From the NCBI RefSeq assembly GCF_018145655.1, contig NZ_JAGSSY010000003.1, forward strand, positions 124,001 to 188,000: a stretch of DNA of 64,000 bases. Direction: 5' to 3'. The notes below the pieces were generated by a model. The model did not search any database and was not told where the DNA came from. It saw nothing but the letters and a program-made list of their open reading frames with translations. Made by a program: the position numbers and the translations under genes. Positions within the stretch are counted from its first letter, which is position 1. Every line of letters begins with the position of its first letter. The DNA is from Campylobacter anatolicus. Its GTDB lineage: Bacteria > Campylobacterota > Campylobacteria > Campylobacterales > Campylobacteraceae. Positions 1 to 9,457 of the stretch are shown one piece after another.

Positions 1-2
1 AT

Positions 3-293
3 ACCCTAGCCAAGGTGGCAAATGGCCTGTCTGACACGCTCATCACACGGGCGGCAGCGGTTGCTTTAAAGGAGCGTTTTAAATTAGTGCTAGGCGTTAG
101 AGAGATGCCATTTTCTAGCATTTCGCTTCATCAAATGAGTGATTTAAGCTCTATGGGAGTGGTCATAGCACCGCCAGTTTTAGGGCATTATGCTGGAGAT
201 GAGAATTTGACACAGGTGCATAAATTTATAGTTGGCAAGTGGCTTGATGCCCTTGGATTAGATCATAAAATTTATAAAAGGTGGCAAAGTTGA
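3..293 (+). CDS. ubiX: flavin prenyltransferase UbiX, C-terminal part (5' end outside window)
   Basis: UbiX attaches a dimethylallyl group to FMN to make the prenylated flavin used by UbiD-type decarboxylases in quinone synthesis. The frame is open from base 3, so the N-terminal half lies upstream of the window; GTG at 15 is only an internal codon. The visible part carries the family's C-terminal signature: an [11 protein letters not shown] stretch, then APP-x-x-GHYAG and the final helix ending [10 protein letters not shown]. The stop overlaps the start of coaD by four bases, so the two genes are co-translated. The call rests on recognising the UbiX C-terminal pattern. Confidence 0.85.
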   Translation, partial: TLAKVANGLSDTLITRAAAVALKERFKLVLGVREMPFSSISLHQMSDLSSMGVVIAPPVLGHYAGDENLTQVHKFIVGKWLDALGLDHKIYKRWQS

Positions 294-763
294 GTAAATA
301 CTGTATATATCCAGGCACATTTGATCCGATTACAAATGGACATCTTGATGTTATAAAACGTGCGATGAAAATTTTTGATCATGTTATCGTGGCGGTTGCA
401 AAAAGCGATAGTAAAAATCCTATGTTTAGCTTTGATGAGCGTGTAAAAATGGTGCAAATAGCGACTGAAAATTTAAAAAATGTTAGCACTGAGGGTTTTG
501 ATAATTTGCTTGTAGATTTTGCTAAAAATCACGGCATAAACAACGTCATACGTGGGCTTCGTGCGGTTAGTGACTTTGAGTATGAGCTACAAATTGGCTA
601 TGCAAATGCCTCACTTTGGGGCGAGTTTGAGACAGTTTATCTTATGCCAAGTCTTAAAAATGCCTTTATCTCAAGCTCTATAGTTCGTTCAGTTTTACGT
701 CATCACGGTGATGTTAGTGCACTTGTGCCAAGTGAAATTTTATCAAATTTAAAGGCTAAATGA
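290..763 (+). CDS. coaD: phosphopantetheine adenylyltransferase CoaD
   Basis: CoaD transfers AMP from ATP to 4'-phosphopantetheine, the penultimate step of coenzyme A synthesis in the cytoplasm. The nucleotidyltransferase motifs are present: YPGTFDP with TNGH near the N-terminus, and ISSSIVR near the C-terminus. TTG at 290 is preferred over GTG at 281. An AAAAGG Shine-Dalgarno at 276-281 sits 8 bases before the TTG and overlaps the GTG. This gives a 157-residue protein, the usual length. It overlaps ubiX upstream and tmk downstream by four bases each. Confidence 0.93.
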   Translation: MSKYCIYPGTFDPITNGHLDVIKRAMKIFDHVIVAVAKSDSKNPMFSFDERVKMVQIATENLKNVSTEGFDNLLVDFAKNHGINNVIRGLRAVSDFEYELQIGYANASLWGEFETVYLMPSLKNAFISSSIVRSVLRHHGDVSALVPSEILSNLKAK

Positions 764-1359
764 TAATGTATGTTCTGTTTGAAGGGGTTGATGGAGTTGG
801 TAAAAGCACACAGATAGAGTTGCTTGCTAAAAAATATAAAAACGTCGTCGTTACCAAAGAGCCAGGTGGTAGCGAGTTTGGCGTATATATGCGTGATATT
901 TTGCTCAGTGGCAAATTTGCTCTTAGCTCACATGCTGAGGCGTTGCTATTTTTAGCAGATAGAGCTGAGCATTATGCAAAAGTGATCGCACCAAACTCAA
1001 ATAAACTTATTTTAAGTGATCGTGGCTTTGTCTCTGGCGTGGCTTATGCCTTAGCAAATGATGAAAATGCCGACATAAATGAGCTAATAAATTTAAATAA
1101 ATTTGCACTAAATAAGGCTTTGCCTGATAGAGTTGTGCTATTTCTTGCTGATGAAAATTTAATAAAAAATCGCCTTAAATCTCGTGATAATTTAAACGGT
1201 ATAGATACGATAGAAGCTCGTGGTGTGACCTATCTTTTACGAGTACAAGAGTGTATGAAAATGGTTGTAGCGACTACAAATTTACAAACACTTTTCATAA
1301 AAGCAGATGAAAATATAGAGCAAATAAACAAAAAAATAACTGAATTTATAAATTTTTAG
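760..1359 (+). CDS. tmk: thymidylate kinase
   Basis: Tmk phosphorylates dTMP to dTDP for DNA synthesis. The N-terminal P-loop reads [10 protein letters not shown], and the DRG/LSDRG motif that contacts the substrate lies near residue 87. At 199 residues it has normal length. The ATG at 760 overlaps the coaD stop; a second in-frame ATG at 766 is possible because AAAGG at 751-755 could serve either. It belongs to the ubiX-coaD-tmk-hisS-speA run, all on the plus strand with tiny gaps. Confidence 0.93.
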   Translation: MIMYVLFEGVDGVGKSTQIELLAKKYKNVVVTKEPGGSEFGVYMRDILLSGKFALSSHAEALLFLADRAEHYAKVIAPNSNKLILSDRGFVSGVAYALANDENADINELINLNKFALNKALPDRVVLFLADENLIKNRLKSRDNLNGIDTIEARGVTYLLRVQECMKMVVATTNLQTLFIKADENIEQINKKITEFINF

Positions 1360-1382
1360 AATAAAATAAGCTAAAAGGATAG

Positions 1383-2618
1383 ATGATGATAACAGCACTT
1401 CGTGGTATGAAAGATATGCTCCCACCGAGGAGTGAATTATATGAATATGTCATAAGAACCTGTGAAAATGTAGCGAAAAACTATGGCTACACGCTCATAA
1501 AAACACCACACCTTGAAGAGACTACGCTCTTTAGACGAAGCGTGGGTGAGAGTAGTGATATAGTCGGCAAGGAGATGTATCAATTTATTGATAAAGGCGA
1601 AAATGATGTCTGTTTGCGTCCAGAGGGCACCGCTGGCGTTGTTCGTGCCTATATAGAGGCAAAGCTAGACCGTGCTGGTGGCGTAAGACGTTATTTTTAC
1701 CATGGTTCAATGTTTCGCTATGAGCGTCCACAAAGAGGACGTTTGCGTGAGTTTCATCAATTCGGCGTGGAGTGCTTTGGCGAGAGTAGCGTCTATGAAG
1801 ATACAAGTGTAATACTAATGATAAGTGAAATTTTTCGCCGTTTAGGCATAAAAACTAAACTTAAAATCAACTCTTTAGGCGATACAAACTCAATGGCGAT
1901 TTACCGCGAAAAGCTCGTCAAATTTCTTGATATGCACGAGGGACAGATATGTGAAGACTGTAAACGCAGAAAGACGTTAAACCCTATTCGAACACTTGAT
2001 TGCAAGGTTGAGAAGTGCCAAGAAATTTATAAAGATGCACCGCTTATGATAGATCACTTAAGCATTGAAGCAGCGAGTGATTTTGAAAAATTAAAGCAAA
2101 TTTTAAATGAAAATGGACTTGAGTATGAGATAGATCCAAAGCTTGTTAGGGGGTTGGATTATTACTGCAAGACAGCATTTGAGTTTATAAGCAATGAGAT
2201 AGGCTCGCAGAGTGCAGTCGCTGGCGGTGGCAGATATGACCGCTTGGTTGAGTATCTTGGCGGCAAGGCGAGTTACGGTGTGGGCTTTGCGATGGGTATT
2301 GAACGGATAATGGAGATACTTAAAGAGCATCAAAAGAGTCGTGAAGGCATCTATCTGTGTGCTTTAGATGAACAAAATTTAAATTTTATTTACAAACTTG
2401 GCATAAGTTTGAGACAAACTCATAAAGTAGAGATAAACTACGAGGCTAAAAAGCTACAAAAACATCTGCAAATAGCCGATAGTAAGAATGCTAAAATTGT
2501 GCTTTGTCTTGGCGAAAATGAGATGAAAGATAGCCAAATTTGGTATAAAAATTTAGAAAATAAGAGTGAAAAAATGATAAATTTAAATGAGCTACAAAAG
2601 GAGCTTGGTGATGAATGA
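1383..2618 (+). CDS. hisS: histidyl-tRNA synthetase
   Basis: HisS charges tRNA-His. It is a class II synthetase: motif 2 is seen in FRYERPQRGRLREF, and the histidine-binding signatures LRPEGTAG and GLDYY are both present. A C-terminal anticodon-binding region follows. The length of 411 residues is typical. An AAAAGG Shine-Dalgarno precedes ATG 1383, with a second ATG directly after it. The stop lies inside the start of speA, giving an 8-base overlap. Confidence 0.95.
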   Translation: MMITALRGMKDMLPPRSELYEYVIRTCENVAKNYGYTLIKTPHLEETTLFRRSVGESSDIVGKEMYQFIDKGENDVCLRPEGTAGVVRAYIEAKLDRAGGVRRYFYHGSMFRYERPQRGRLREFHQFGVECFGESSVYEDTSVILMISEIFRRLGIKTKLKINSLGDTNSMAIYREKLVKFLDMHEGQICEDCKRRKTLNPIRTLDCKVEKCQEIYKDAPLMIDHLSIEAASDFEKLKQILNENGLEYEIDPKLVRGLDYYCKTAFEFISNEIGSQSAVAGGGRYDRLVEYLGGKASYGVGFAMGIERIMEILKEHQKSREGIYLCALDEQNLNFIYKLGISLRQTHKVEINYEAKKLQKHLQIADSKNAKIVLCLGENEMKDSQIWYKNLENKSEKMINLNELQKELGDE

Positions 2619-4446
2619 CTTTGGTCTTAGTCTTTGGGGGAATTCAAATTTTATAGTAGAAAACGGCAAAGTATGTATAAATAGTCTTAGTAAACCAGCG
2701 ATAATTGACATAGTAAAAGATATCAGAGATGATGGGTATAGGGGTCCACTGCTTCTGCGTTTTCCGCATCTTATACAAAAACAGATAGAGCTTATCCACT
2801 CAAGCTTTGCTAAGGCTAAAAAAGAGTTCGGGTATAACGGTAAATTTAATGCTGTTTTTCCACTTAAAGTCAATCAATATCCAGGCTTTGTCAAAAATCT
2901 AACACGACTTGGTAAGCCATATAGCTATGGACTTGAGGCTGGTAGTAAGGCAGAGTTGCTACTAACCATGGCGTATAACAACGATGGTGCACCAATAACT
3001 GTTAATGGCTTTAAGGATAGAGAGCTTATAAACATTGGATTTATTGCTGCTGAAATGGGGCATAATATCACGCTTACGATCGAGGGATTAAACGAGCTTG
3101 AAGCAATAATTGCTATCGCAAAGGAACGTTTTAAACCAAAGCCAAACATAGGACTACGCATACGTCTGCACTCAACTGGCTCTGGCGTATGGGCGAAAAG
3201 TGGCGGTATGCACTCAAAATTTGGTCTGACATCAACTGAACTAATAGAGGCTGTAAATATGCTAAAAAAGGCAAATTTATTAGATCATTTCACGATGATA
3301 CACTTTCACCTTGGTTCACAGATAGACGAGATTCATCCACTTAAAAAGGCACTTATTGAGGCTGGCAATATCTACGCAGAGCTACGTAAAATGGGAGCTA
3401 GTAATCTAAAGGCTATAAATTTAGGTGGCGGTCTTGCAGTTGAGTATTCACAATTTAAAGATAGCTCAAGTAAAAACTATACGCTAAACGAATATGCAAA
3501 CGACGTTGTGTATATGCTAAAAACTATAACCGAGCAAAAAAAGGAGACTCAGCCTGATATTTTCATTGAGTCTGGCCGATTTATATCTGCTTCTCATGCA
3601 CTCTTAGTTGCTCCAGTACTTGAGCTATTTTCGCAAGAATATACTGAAGAGAAACTAAATTTAAAGAAAAATAATCCAAATTTAATAACTGAACTTGTTG
3701 ATCTATACAACTCTATAAAACCGGCAAATGCCTTAGAGTATCTGCACGATGCGATACATCACACAGAGAGTGTGCTGACGCTATTTGACCTTGGCTATGT
3801 TGATCTGCAAGATAGATCAAATGCCGAAGTGCTGTTGCGTCTAATCGGCAAAAAAGCGGTTGTGATGCTGGGTAATAAGAGCAACTCAAGCGACCTTATC
3901 AAAATTCAAAAAGAGGTGCAAGAACGCTACCTTGTAAATTTCTCAATCTTTCAAAGTATGCCTGATTTTTGGGGATTAAGACAAAATTTCCCTATTATGC
4001 CACTTGATAGGCTTGATGAACGCCCTACTCTACCAGCTTCCATCTGGGACATTACCTGCGATAGCGATGGAGAGATAAGCTATAATGATGAGACAAATCC
4101 GCTCTTGCTTCACGATGTTGATGTGGAAAAGGAGGATTATTTTTTAGGATTTTTCTTGGTTGGTGCATATCAAGAAGTGCTTGGAATGAAGCACAATCTT
4201 TTTACTCATCCGACAGAGGCAAGTATAGAGCTAACTGCTGATGGATATAAGATAAAAGATCTCATTGAGAGCCAATCTATACTTGATATAATGGAAGACA
4301 TGGACTATGATATTTATGAAATTCAAGATACTTTAAACGAGCGTCTTGACAAATCAACTCTTATAAATGAGACGCAAAAGAAGCAGGTTTTGGGTGAGCT
4401 TTATCTATTTTTAAATGACAATAGTTATTTAAAAACGATAAATTGA
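2611..4446 (+). CDS. speA: biosynthetic arginine decarboxylase SpeA
   Basis: SpeA is a PLP enzyme that decarboxylates arginine to agmatine, the first step of a polyamine route. The N-terminal PLP lysine lies in FPLKVNQYP, and the glycine-rich phosphate loop is LGGGLAVEY. I start it at ATG 2611 because AGGAG at 2598-2603 sits just upstream; the frame extends to 2587 but that start has no ribosome site. This gives 611 residues, matching the long bacterial SpeA type rather than DAP decarboxylase. It overlaps hisS by 8 bases. Confidence 0.93.
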   Translation: MNDFGLSLWGNSNFIVENGKVCINSLSKPAIIDIVKDIRDDGYRGPLLLRFPHLIQKQIELIHSSFAKAKKEFGYNGKFNAVFPLKVNQYPGFVKNLTRLGKPYSYGLEAGSKAELLLTMAYNNDGAPITVNGFKDRELINIGFIAAEMGHNITLTIEGLNELEAIIAIAKERFKPKPNIGLRIRLHSTGSGVWAKSGGMHSKFGLTSTELIEAVNMLKKANLLDHFTMIHFHLGSQIDEIHPLKKALIEAGNIYAELRKMGASNLKAINLGGGLAVEYSQFKDSSSKNYTLNEYANDVVYMLKTITEQKKETQPDIFIESGRFISASHALLVAPVLELFSQEYTEEKLNLKKNNPNLITELVDLYNSIKPANALEYLHDAIHHTESVLTLFDLGYVDLQDRSNAEVLLRLIGKKAVVMLGNKSNSSDLIKIQKEVQERYLVNFSIFQSMPDFWGLRQNFPIMPLDRLDERPTLPASIWDITCDSDGEISYNDETNPLLLHDVDVEKEDYFLGFFLVGAYQEVLGMKHNLFTHPTEASIELTADGYKIKDLIESQSILDIMEDMDYDIYEIQDTLNERLDKSTLINETQKKQVLGELYLFLNDNSYLKTIN

Positions 4447-4516
4447 GAGGTATTGAAACAAAGGTGGTAAAAGCTTAAGAAAAATATTAAATTTAGCTAA
4501 GTTTTGCCAAAATTTT

Positions 4517-4524
4517 TATAAAAT
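4517..4524 (+). promoter_or_regulatory. sigma-70 -10 element for the aspC-thi operon
   Basis: TATAAAAT preceded by a T-rich run fits the Campylobacter housekeeping promoter style, which has a strong -10 and no clear -35. It lies 26 bases before the aminotransferase ATG, and an AAAGGA ribosome site at 4538-4543 follows. There is no riboswitch-sized leader here, so the downstream thi genes seem not to be under a TPP riboswitch at this point. Confidence 0.5.
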
Positions 4525-4549
4525 AATAGAAATTTATAAAGGATAATAC

Positions 4550-5722
4550 ATGAAACTAGCAGATAGAATGAGTGTTTTAAGTGAATCAATAACGATAGCG
4601 ATTAGCTCAAAGGCAAAAGAGATGAAGGCAGCTGGTATAGATGTTATTAGTCTTTCAGCTGGTGAGCCTGACTTTGATACGCCTGTGATTATCAAAAATG
4701 CAGTCAAAGCCGCTCTTGATAAAGGGAGTAGTAAATACACTCCGGTCCCAGGCACTCTTGATGTATTACGTGCAATTGCAACAAAACTAAAACGCGATAA
4801 CGGTTTAAGCTACGAGCCAAGTCAAATCATAACAAATGTCGGTGCAAAACACTCACTTTTTAATGTTTTTAACGCACTCATAAACGAAGGTGACGAGGTT
4901 ATAATCCCTAGTCCATACTGGGTGAGCTACCCTGAGATAGTTAAACTCTGTGGCGGTGTGCCTGTATTTATAGAGGCTGATGAAAGCACAAATTTTAAAA
5001 TCACAGCCAAGCAACTAAAAAATGCTATCACGCCACGCACAAGAGTTTTTTCACTAAACCACCCTACAAATCCAACGGGTGCTGTTTATACTCGTGATGA
5101 GATAGCAGCATTTGGTGAGGTGTTAAAAGGCACTAACATCGTTATAACAAGTGATGAAATTTATGAAAAAATTATCTATGATAAAGAGTTTGTATCGGTT
5201 GCAGCAGTCAGCGAAGATCTATTTAATAGAACAGTAACGATAAATGGACTAAGCAAGTGCGGAGCGATGCCGGGCTGGAGATTTGGCTACTCTGCAAGTG
5301 CAATGAATGAGTTAAACGCGGCGATGAAAAAGCTACAAAGCCAAAGCACAAGTAACATAAGCTCAATAGTCCAAGCAGGAGCGATACCGTCGCTATTAGG
5401 TGAGACAGACGCTGATATAGAGATGATGAGAAAAGAGTATCAAAGACGCCGTGATGTAGCGATAGATATGATAAATGCCATAAATGGACTAGAAGTAAAT
5501 AAGCCTGACGGTGCATTTTATCTATTTGTTAAGTGCAAAGATGTGGATAGTGATTCAATGAAATTTTGTCAAAGATTACTTGAAGAGGGTAAAGTTGCTA
5601 CCGTACCTGGCATTGGCTTTGGTATGGAGGGATATTTTAGAATATCATTTGCAACCGATATTGATAGCATAAAAGAGGCTATAGCTCGTATCGGTGAGTT
5701 TGTGAAAAATTATAAAATTTAA
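4550..5722 (+). CDS. aspC: aspartate aminotransferase, class I PLP-dependent
   Basis: This enzyme transfers the amino group between aspartate and 2-oxoglutarate; the substrate is inferred from the family. It is a fold-type I aminotransferase: SAGEPDFDTP at the N-terminus, NHPTNPTG in the middle, the PLP lysine in NGLSKCGAMPGWRFGY, and the carboxylate-binding arginine in FRISFA near the C-terminus. The length of 390 is typical of the I-gamma subgroup. Its stop shares one base with the thiS start, so it heads the thiazole operon. A role supplying amino acid precursors to ThiH is possible but not shown. Confidence 0.88.
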   Translation: MKLADRMSVLSESITIAISSKAKEMKAAGIDVISLSAGEPDFDTPVIIKNAVKAALDKGSSKYTPVPGTLDVLRAIATKLKRDNGLSYEPSQIITNVGAKHSLFNVFNALINEGDEVIIPSPYWVSYPEIVKLCGGVPVFIEADESTNFKITAKQLKNAITPRTRVFSLNHPTNPTGAVYTRDEIAAFGEVLKGTNIVITSDEIYEKIIYDKEFVSVAAVSEDLFNRTVTINGLSKCGAMPGWRFGYSASAMNELNAAMKKLQSQSTSNISSIVQAGAIPSLLGETDADIEMMRKEYQRRRDVAIDMINAINGLEVNKPDGAFYLFVKCKDVDSDSMKFCQRLLEEGKVATVPGIGFGMEGYFRISFATDIDSIKEAIARIGEFVKNYKI

Positions 5723-5925
5723 TGATAAATTTCAGACTAAACGGCGAAAGTGTGGAGCTTGAGAATGATGTTAGCGTGAGCGAGTTTTTGTCCACTCAAG
5801 GCTATGAGCTTAAATTTATCGCACTTGAAAGAGACGGGCAAATACTTACAAAAATGCAGTGGCAAGTTGCTATGATGAGTGAAGGAAAGAGCTACGAAGT
5901 CGTTGAGTTTGTCGGTGGTGGATAA
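5722..5925 (+). CDS. thiS: sulfur carrier protein ThiS
   Basis: ThiS is a small ubiquitin-like protein. Its C-terminal Gly-Gly is adenylated by ThiF and then carries sulfur as a thiocarboxylate for thiazole formation by ThiG. The 67-residue product ends in VGGG, leaving the required di-glycine tail exposed. Its ATG overlaps the preceding stop (TAATG), so it is translationally coupled to the aminotransferase. thiF follows at once. Confidence 0.93.
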   Translation: MINFRLNGESVELENDVSVSEFLSTQGYELKFIALERDGQILTKMQWQVAMMSEGKSYEVVEFVGGG

Positions 5926-5935
5926 TAAATTTAAT

Positions 5936-6799
5936 ATGAAAATGATGAAAAATGTGATAATAAATGGTGCAAGTTTTAGCGTTAAAGCAGACGATTTGGC
6001 TACGCTAAAAGATGAAATTTTTGGCGATAAAAATGGAGAAATTTATAAATTTTTAGAAAAATTTAATGCACATGAGCCTGATATTTTTATCGTTGATGGC
6101 TTTGCAACAAAGGATAATCCTACTATAAGCGATGGGACAAATTTAGTTTTTATAAAGCGTGGTGTGATGCCAAACGATGAGGTGTTAAAACCAATGATGG
6201 CGGCACGAAATACACCTGAGCTAAATGAGGCACTCTCAAAGGCAACCATTGGTGTAGCTGGTCTTGGCGGACTAGGCTCAAATATCGCTCTATCGCTTGC
6301 ACGTGTTGGTGTATCAAGGCTAGTTTTGGCTGATTTTGATATAGTTGAGCCAAGCAATCTAAACCGTCAGCAGTATTTCGTTAAGCATATTGGTATGAAA
6401 AAAACTGAGGCATTAAAGAGTCTAATTACCGATGTCAATCCATTCGTAGAAGTTGTTACGCACGATATCTTTTTAGATAGCTCAAATGTCGCAGAGGTTT
6501 TTGCTCCATGCTCTATCGTGTGTGAGGCGTTTGATAATATTATAGGTAAGGCGATGATGGTAAATGAAGCAGGAGCAAGTCTGAGCGATAAAAAGATCAT
6601 TTCAGCCTCAGGTATGGCTGGTTATTTTAGTTCAAATTTGATAAAGTCTATTAAATTTGCTAAAAATGTCTATCTTTGTGGCGACCTTACAAATGCTGCA
6701 AAGCTTAAGCAAGGGCTTATGGCACCACGAGTTGCTCTGTGTGCGAACCATCAGGCAAACCTAGCCATACGACTACTTATGGGGCTTGAAGCTGATTAA
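5936..6799 (+). CDS. thiF: ThiS adenylyltransferase ThiF (family 2) with N-terminal ThiS-like extension
   Basis: ThiF is an E1-like enzyme that adenylates the ThiS tail. The nucleotide-binding core begins near residue 100 with GVAGLGGLGSN, followed by DFDIVEPSNLNRQQY, which supplies the Asp and Arg of the ATP site. No CxxC zinc pairs are visible, unlike E. coli ThiF, so it looks like the shorter 'family 2' type. About 90 residues precede the core (NVIINGASFSVKADDL onward) and resemble a degenerate ThiS-like ubiquitin fold without a Gly-Gly tail. Start choice is uncertain: ATG 5936, ATG 5942 and GTG 5915/5918 are all in frame. Confidence 0.85.
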   Translation: MKMMKNVIINGASFSVKADDLATLKDEIFGDKNGEIYKFLEKFNAHEPDIFIVDGFATKDNPTISDGTNLVFIKRGVMPNDEVLKPMMAARNTPELNEALSKATIGVAGLGGLGSNIALSLARVGVSRLVLADFDIVEPSNLNRQQYFVKHIGMKKTEALKSLITDVNPFVEVVTHDIFLDSSNVAEVFAPCSIVCEAFDNIIGKAMMVNEAGASLSDKKIISASGMAGYFSSNLIKSIKFAKNVYLCGDLTNAAKLKQGLMAPRVALCANHQANLAIRLLMGLEAD

Positions 6800-6856
6800 A
6801 ATTACTAAATGTTTGATCCATTTTACTACGATAATGTAAATTTAAAAAGGCACAAT

Positions 6857-7621
6857 ATGCAACAAGATACTTTTAAACTAGGCAATAAGGAATTCTCTAG
6901 TCGCTTTATCCTTGGCTCTGGCAAATATAGCCACGAGCTAATAACTGCAGCTATAAATGAAACAAAGGCACAGATCATTACCTTAGCACTTCGCCGTGTG
7001 GGTGAGAGTCGTGAACGAAACATACTTGACTTTATCCCCAAGCACATTACACTTTTACCAAATACAAGCGGTGCTAGAAATGCCAACGAGGCGGTACGTA
7101 TAGCACGTCTATCTCGTGAGCTTGGGTGTGGAGATTTTGTAAAAGTGGAGGTTATAAACGATAGTAAATTTCTGTTTCCTGATAATAATGAAACAATAAA
7201 AGCGACTGAAATTTTAGCCGCTGAAGGCTTTATCGTAATGCCATATATGTTCCCAGAGCTTAACGCCGCTCGTGCCTTATTAAAAGCTGGAGCTGCGTGC
7301 GTGATGCCACTTGCTGCTCCAATCGGCTCTAATCAAGGGCTAGTTTTTCGTGGGATAATTGAAATTTTATTAAACGAGATAGATGCTGCTATTATCATTG
7401 ACGCAGGTATCGGAAGCCCTGCTCAAGCATGTGAGGCAATGCAGATGGGTGCAACTGCTATAATGGCAAATACAGCTATTGCAACGGCTAAAGACGTAGC
7501 TATGATGGCTAGAGCTTTTGGTGAAGCTATTCGTGCTGGACGAAGTGCTTATCTGGCTGGTCTTGGGCGTGTTAGAAAAGATGGTGAGGCTAGTTCGCCA
7601 CTGACTGGATTTTTAGGTTAA
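6857..7621 (+). CDS. thiG: thiazole synthase ThiG
   Basis: ThiG condenses 1-deoxy-D-xylulose 5-phosphate, dehydroglycine and ThiS thiocarboxylate into the thiazole phosphate of thiamine. It is a TIM barrel; the expected VKVEVINDSKFLFPDN segment holds the Schiff-base lysine, and MPLAAPIGSNQG and IIDAGIGSPAQA are family blocks. I start at ATG 6857 behind AAAAAGG, although the frame is open from 6809. This gives 254 residues, the normal size. It sits between thiF and thiH. Confidence 0.95.
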   Translation: MQQDTFKLGNKEFSSRFILGSGKYSHELITAAINETKAQIITLALRRVGESRERNILDFIPKHITLLPNTSGARNANEAVRIARLSRELGCGDFVKVEVINDSKFLFPDNNETIKATEILAAEGFIVMPYMFPELNAARALLKAGAACVMPLAAPIGSNQGLVFRGIIEILLNEIDAAIIIDAGIGSPAQACEAMQMGATAIMANTAIATAKDVAMMARAFGEAIRAGRSAYLAGLGRVRKDGEASSPLTGFLG

Positions 7622-7635
7622 GTTAAAGAAAAAAG

Positions 7636-8787
7636 ATGAGAAATAAAACCGATCATATGCGTTTAAAGCCACATATGCAAGATATAGGCGATGAGATAAT
7701 GAATGAAATTTTACGTGAGCGTGAGGCATATGAGCCAAGTAGCTACACAGAGACTGATGTCTTGGCTGCACTTGATGCTAAAATTTGCTCATTAGAGCAT
7801 TTTAAAGCTCTGCTTAGCCCTGTGGCGATTAAATTTTTAGAACCTATGGCACAACTTAGTTCGAAAAAGACACGTGAGTTTTTTGGCTTAAATGTCACAC
7901 TTTTTACTCCACTTTATATATCAAATTTTTGTGATAATCACTGCGTTTATTGTGGCTTTAACTCCAAAAACAAGATAATGAGAGCAAGGCTTGATGATGA
8001 TGGAGCTAGGCGTGAACTTGAAGAGATCGCAAAAAGTGGACTACAAGAGATTTTGATACTCACAGGAGAAAGTGAAACAGACTCAAATGTGAGCTACATT
8101 GCAAATATTTGTCGCTTGGCAAAGGAGTATTTTAAAGTAGTTGGCGTTGAAATTTATCCACTAAACTCAGATAGCTATGCAAAGCTTCATGAGAGTGGGG
8201 TGGATTATGTTACGATATTTCAAGAGACTTATAATCCTATAAAATATGAAAAGATCCACCTTGAGGGCAATAAACGGATATTTCCATATCGTCTAAATGG
8301 ACAAGAACGTGCCATAATGGGCGGTATGCGTGGTGTTGGCTTTGCGGCACTTTTAGGGCTTGATGACTTTCGAAAAGACGCATTTGCGACTGGACTTCAC
8401 GCATCTTTGGTGCAAAAGAAGTATCCACACGCCGAAATAGCTTTCTCTTGTCCTAGGCTTCGCCCTATCATAAATAATGCTAAAATCAATCCACGAGATG
8501 TTCATGAGCGTGAGCTTTTGCAAGTGATTATGGCGTATAGAATTTTTATGCCTAGTGCGTCTATAACGATCTCTACTCGTGAGAGTGCGAGATTTCGTGA
8601 TAATGCCATAAAAATAGCAGCAAATAAAATGAGTGCCGGTGTAAATGTCGGTATCGGAGCTCATGCTAACGAAAAGATCGGTGATGAGCAGTTTGAGATA
8701 AGCGACCTTAGAACAGTTGATGAAATTTATAAAGTCATAAAAGCTCAGGGCTTAGAGCCACTAATGAGCGAATATATCTATGTCTAA
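7636..8787 (+). CDS. thiH: 2-iminoacetate synthase ThiH (radical SAM)
   Basis: ThiH cleaves tyrosine by a radical SAM reaction to give dehydroglycine for ThiG and p-cresol; it is the oxygen-sensitive alternative to glycine oxidase. The cluster cysteines are Cys99, Cys103 and Cys106 in CDNHCVYC. A further family block is NPRDVHERELLQ, and the C-terminal part resembles biotin/thiamine radical SAM proteins. The length of 383 is typical. Its last codons overlap the start of the next gene by 8 bases. Confidence 0.95.
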   Translation: MRNKTDHMRLKPHMQDIGDEIMNEILREREAYEPSSYTETDVLAALDAKICSLEHFKALLSPVAIKFLEPMAQLSSKKTREFFGLNVTLFTPLYISNFCDNHCVYCGFNSKNKIMRARLDDDGARRELEEIAKSGLQEILILTGESETDSNVSYIANICRLAKEYFKVVGVEIYPLNSDSYAKLHESGVDYVTIFQETYNPIKYEKIHLEGNKRIFPYRLNGQERAIMGGMRGVGFAALLGLDDFRKDAFATGLHASLVQKKYPHAEIAFSCPRLRPIINNAKINPRDVHERELLQVIMAYRIFMPSASITISTRESARFRDNAIKIAANKMSAGVNVGIGAHANEKIGDEQFEISDLRTVDEIYKVIKAQGLEPLMSEYIYV

Positions 8788-9457
8788 ACTTATCGTTATC
8801 GCCTCACCATCGCTTTGTGTGGGGGACTTTTTCTTGCGTATACAAAAGTTATGTGTTGCTAATGTGGATGCAATAGTACTTCGCCAGAAAGAGTTTTGTG
8901 TAGCTGAATTTAGAGAGTTAGCTCATTTGGTTAATGAAATTTGTGCAGAGTTTAACGTTGAGTTTGTAATAAATCAATATTTTGATGTAGCTTGTGAGCT
9001 TAAAAGCTCGTTTTGGATGACATCAAAGCAGTTAAATTTATTGAGTAGTTCTGATTTAAGTGATGAGTATGGGCTGAGCTTGGATAAATTTATTCAGTTT
9101 AAAAGAGAGTCTTGCGACAAAAATATTATCATTCAAAACAGCTACAAACAAAATATCTATGCCCCAGCTCATAGCATATCACAAGCTAAATTAGCAAGTA
9201 TGTTCGCTGATATTTTGGTAGCTTCACATATATTTTATACAGATTGTAAAACTAGTGAAGCACCAAAAGGGATAAATTTAATAAAAGATATAAAAGCTGT
9301 GAGTCATAAGAGTATATACGCACTTGGTGGCATAAATGAGTTAAATTTTAAAGATACGCTGGAAGCTGGAGCGGACGGAGTTTGCATAATGAGCCTTGCT
9401 ATGCAATGTGAAAATGAGTATGAGCTAGTGGCTAAATTTAAATATTACATAGAATAA
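8780..9457 (+). CDS. TenI/ThiE-like protein, probable thiazole tautomerase
   Basis: The protein is a ThiE/TenI-type TIM barrel closing the thi operon. It keeps VLRQKEF, a PAHS motif with the histidine that acts as the tautomerase base in TenI, the TDCK motif that I associate with TenI, and the phosphate loop ALGGI. The ThiE metal/pyrophosphate motif is degenerate: the usual NDR is NQY, and the ADGVHLGQ block is replaced by an unrelated stretch. I infer a tautomerase or a regulator rather than thiamine phosphate synthase. A true ThiE would then lie elsewhere in the genome. The start overlaps thiH. Confidence 0.65.
   Translation: MSKLIVIASPSLCVGDFFLRIQKLCVANVDAIVLRQKEFCVAEFRELAHLVNEICAEFNVEFVINQYFDVACELKSSFWMTSKQLNLLSSSDLSDEYGLSLDKFIQFKRESCDKNIIIQNSYKQNIYAPAHSISQAKLASMFADILVASHIFYTDCKTSEAPKGINLIKDIKAVSHKSIYALGGINELNFKDTLEAGADGVCIMSLAMQCENEYELVAKFKYYIE

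Noticed and set aside
5223-5516. Minus-strand 97-residue frame inside the aminotransferase gene
   Set aside because: It lies wholly opposite a clear family gene with conserved motifs and has no ribosome site; shadow frame.
4447-5721. TPP riboswitch controlling the thi genes
   Set aside because: thiS begins inside the aminotransferase stop, and the leader before the aminotransferase is only about 30 bases from the likely transcription start. No conserved riboswitch core is seen.
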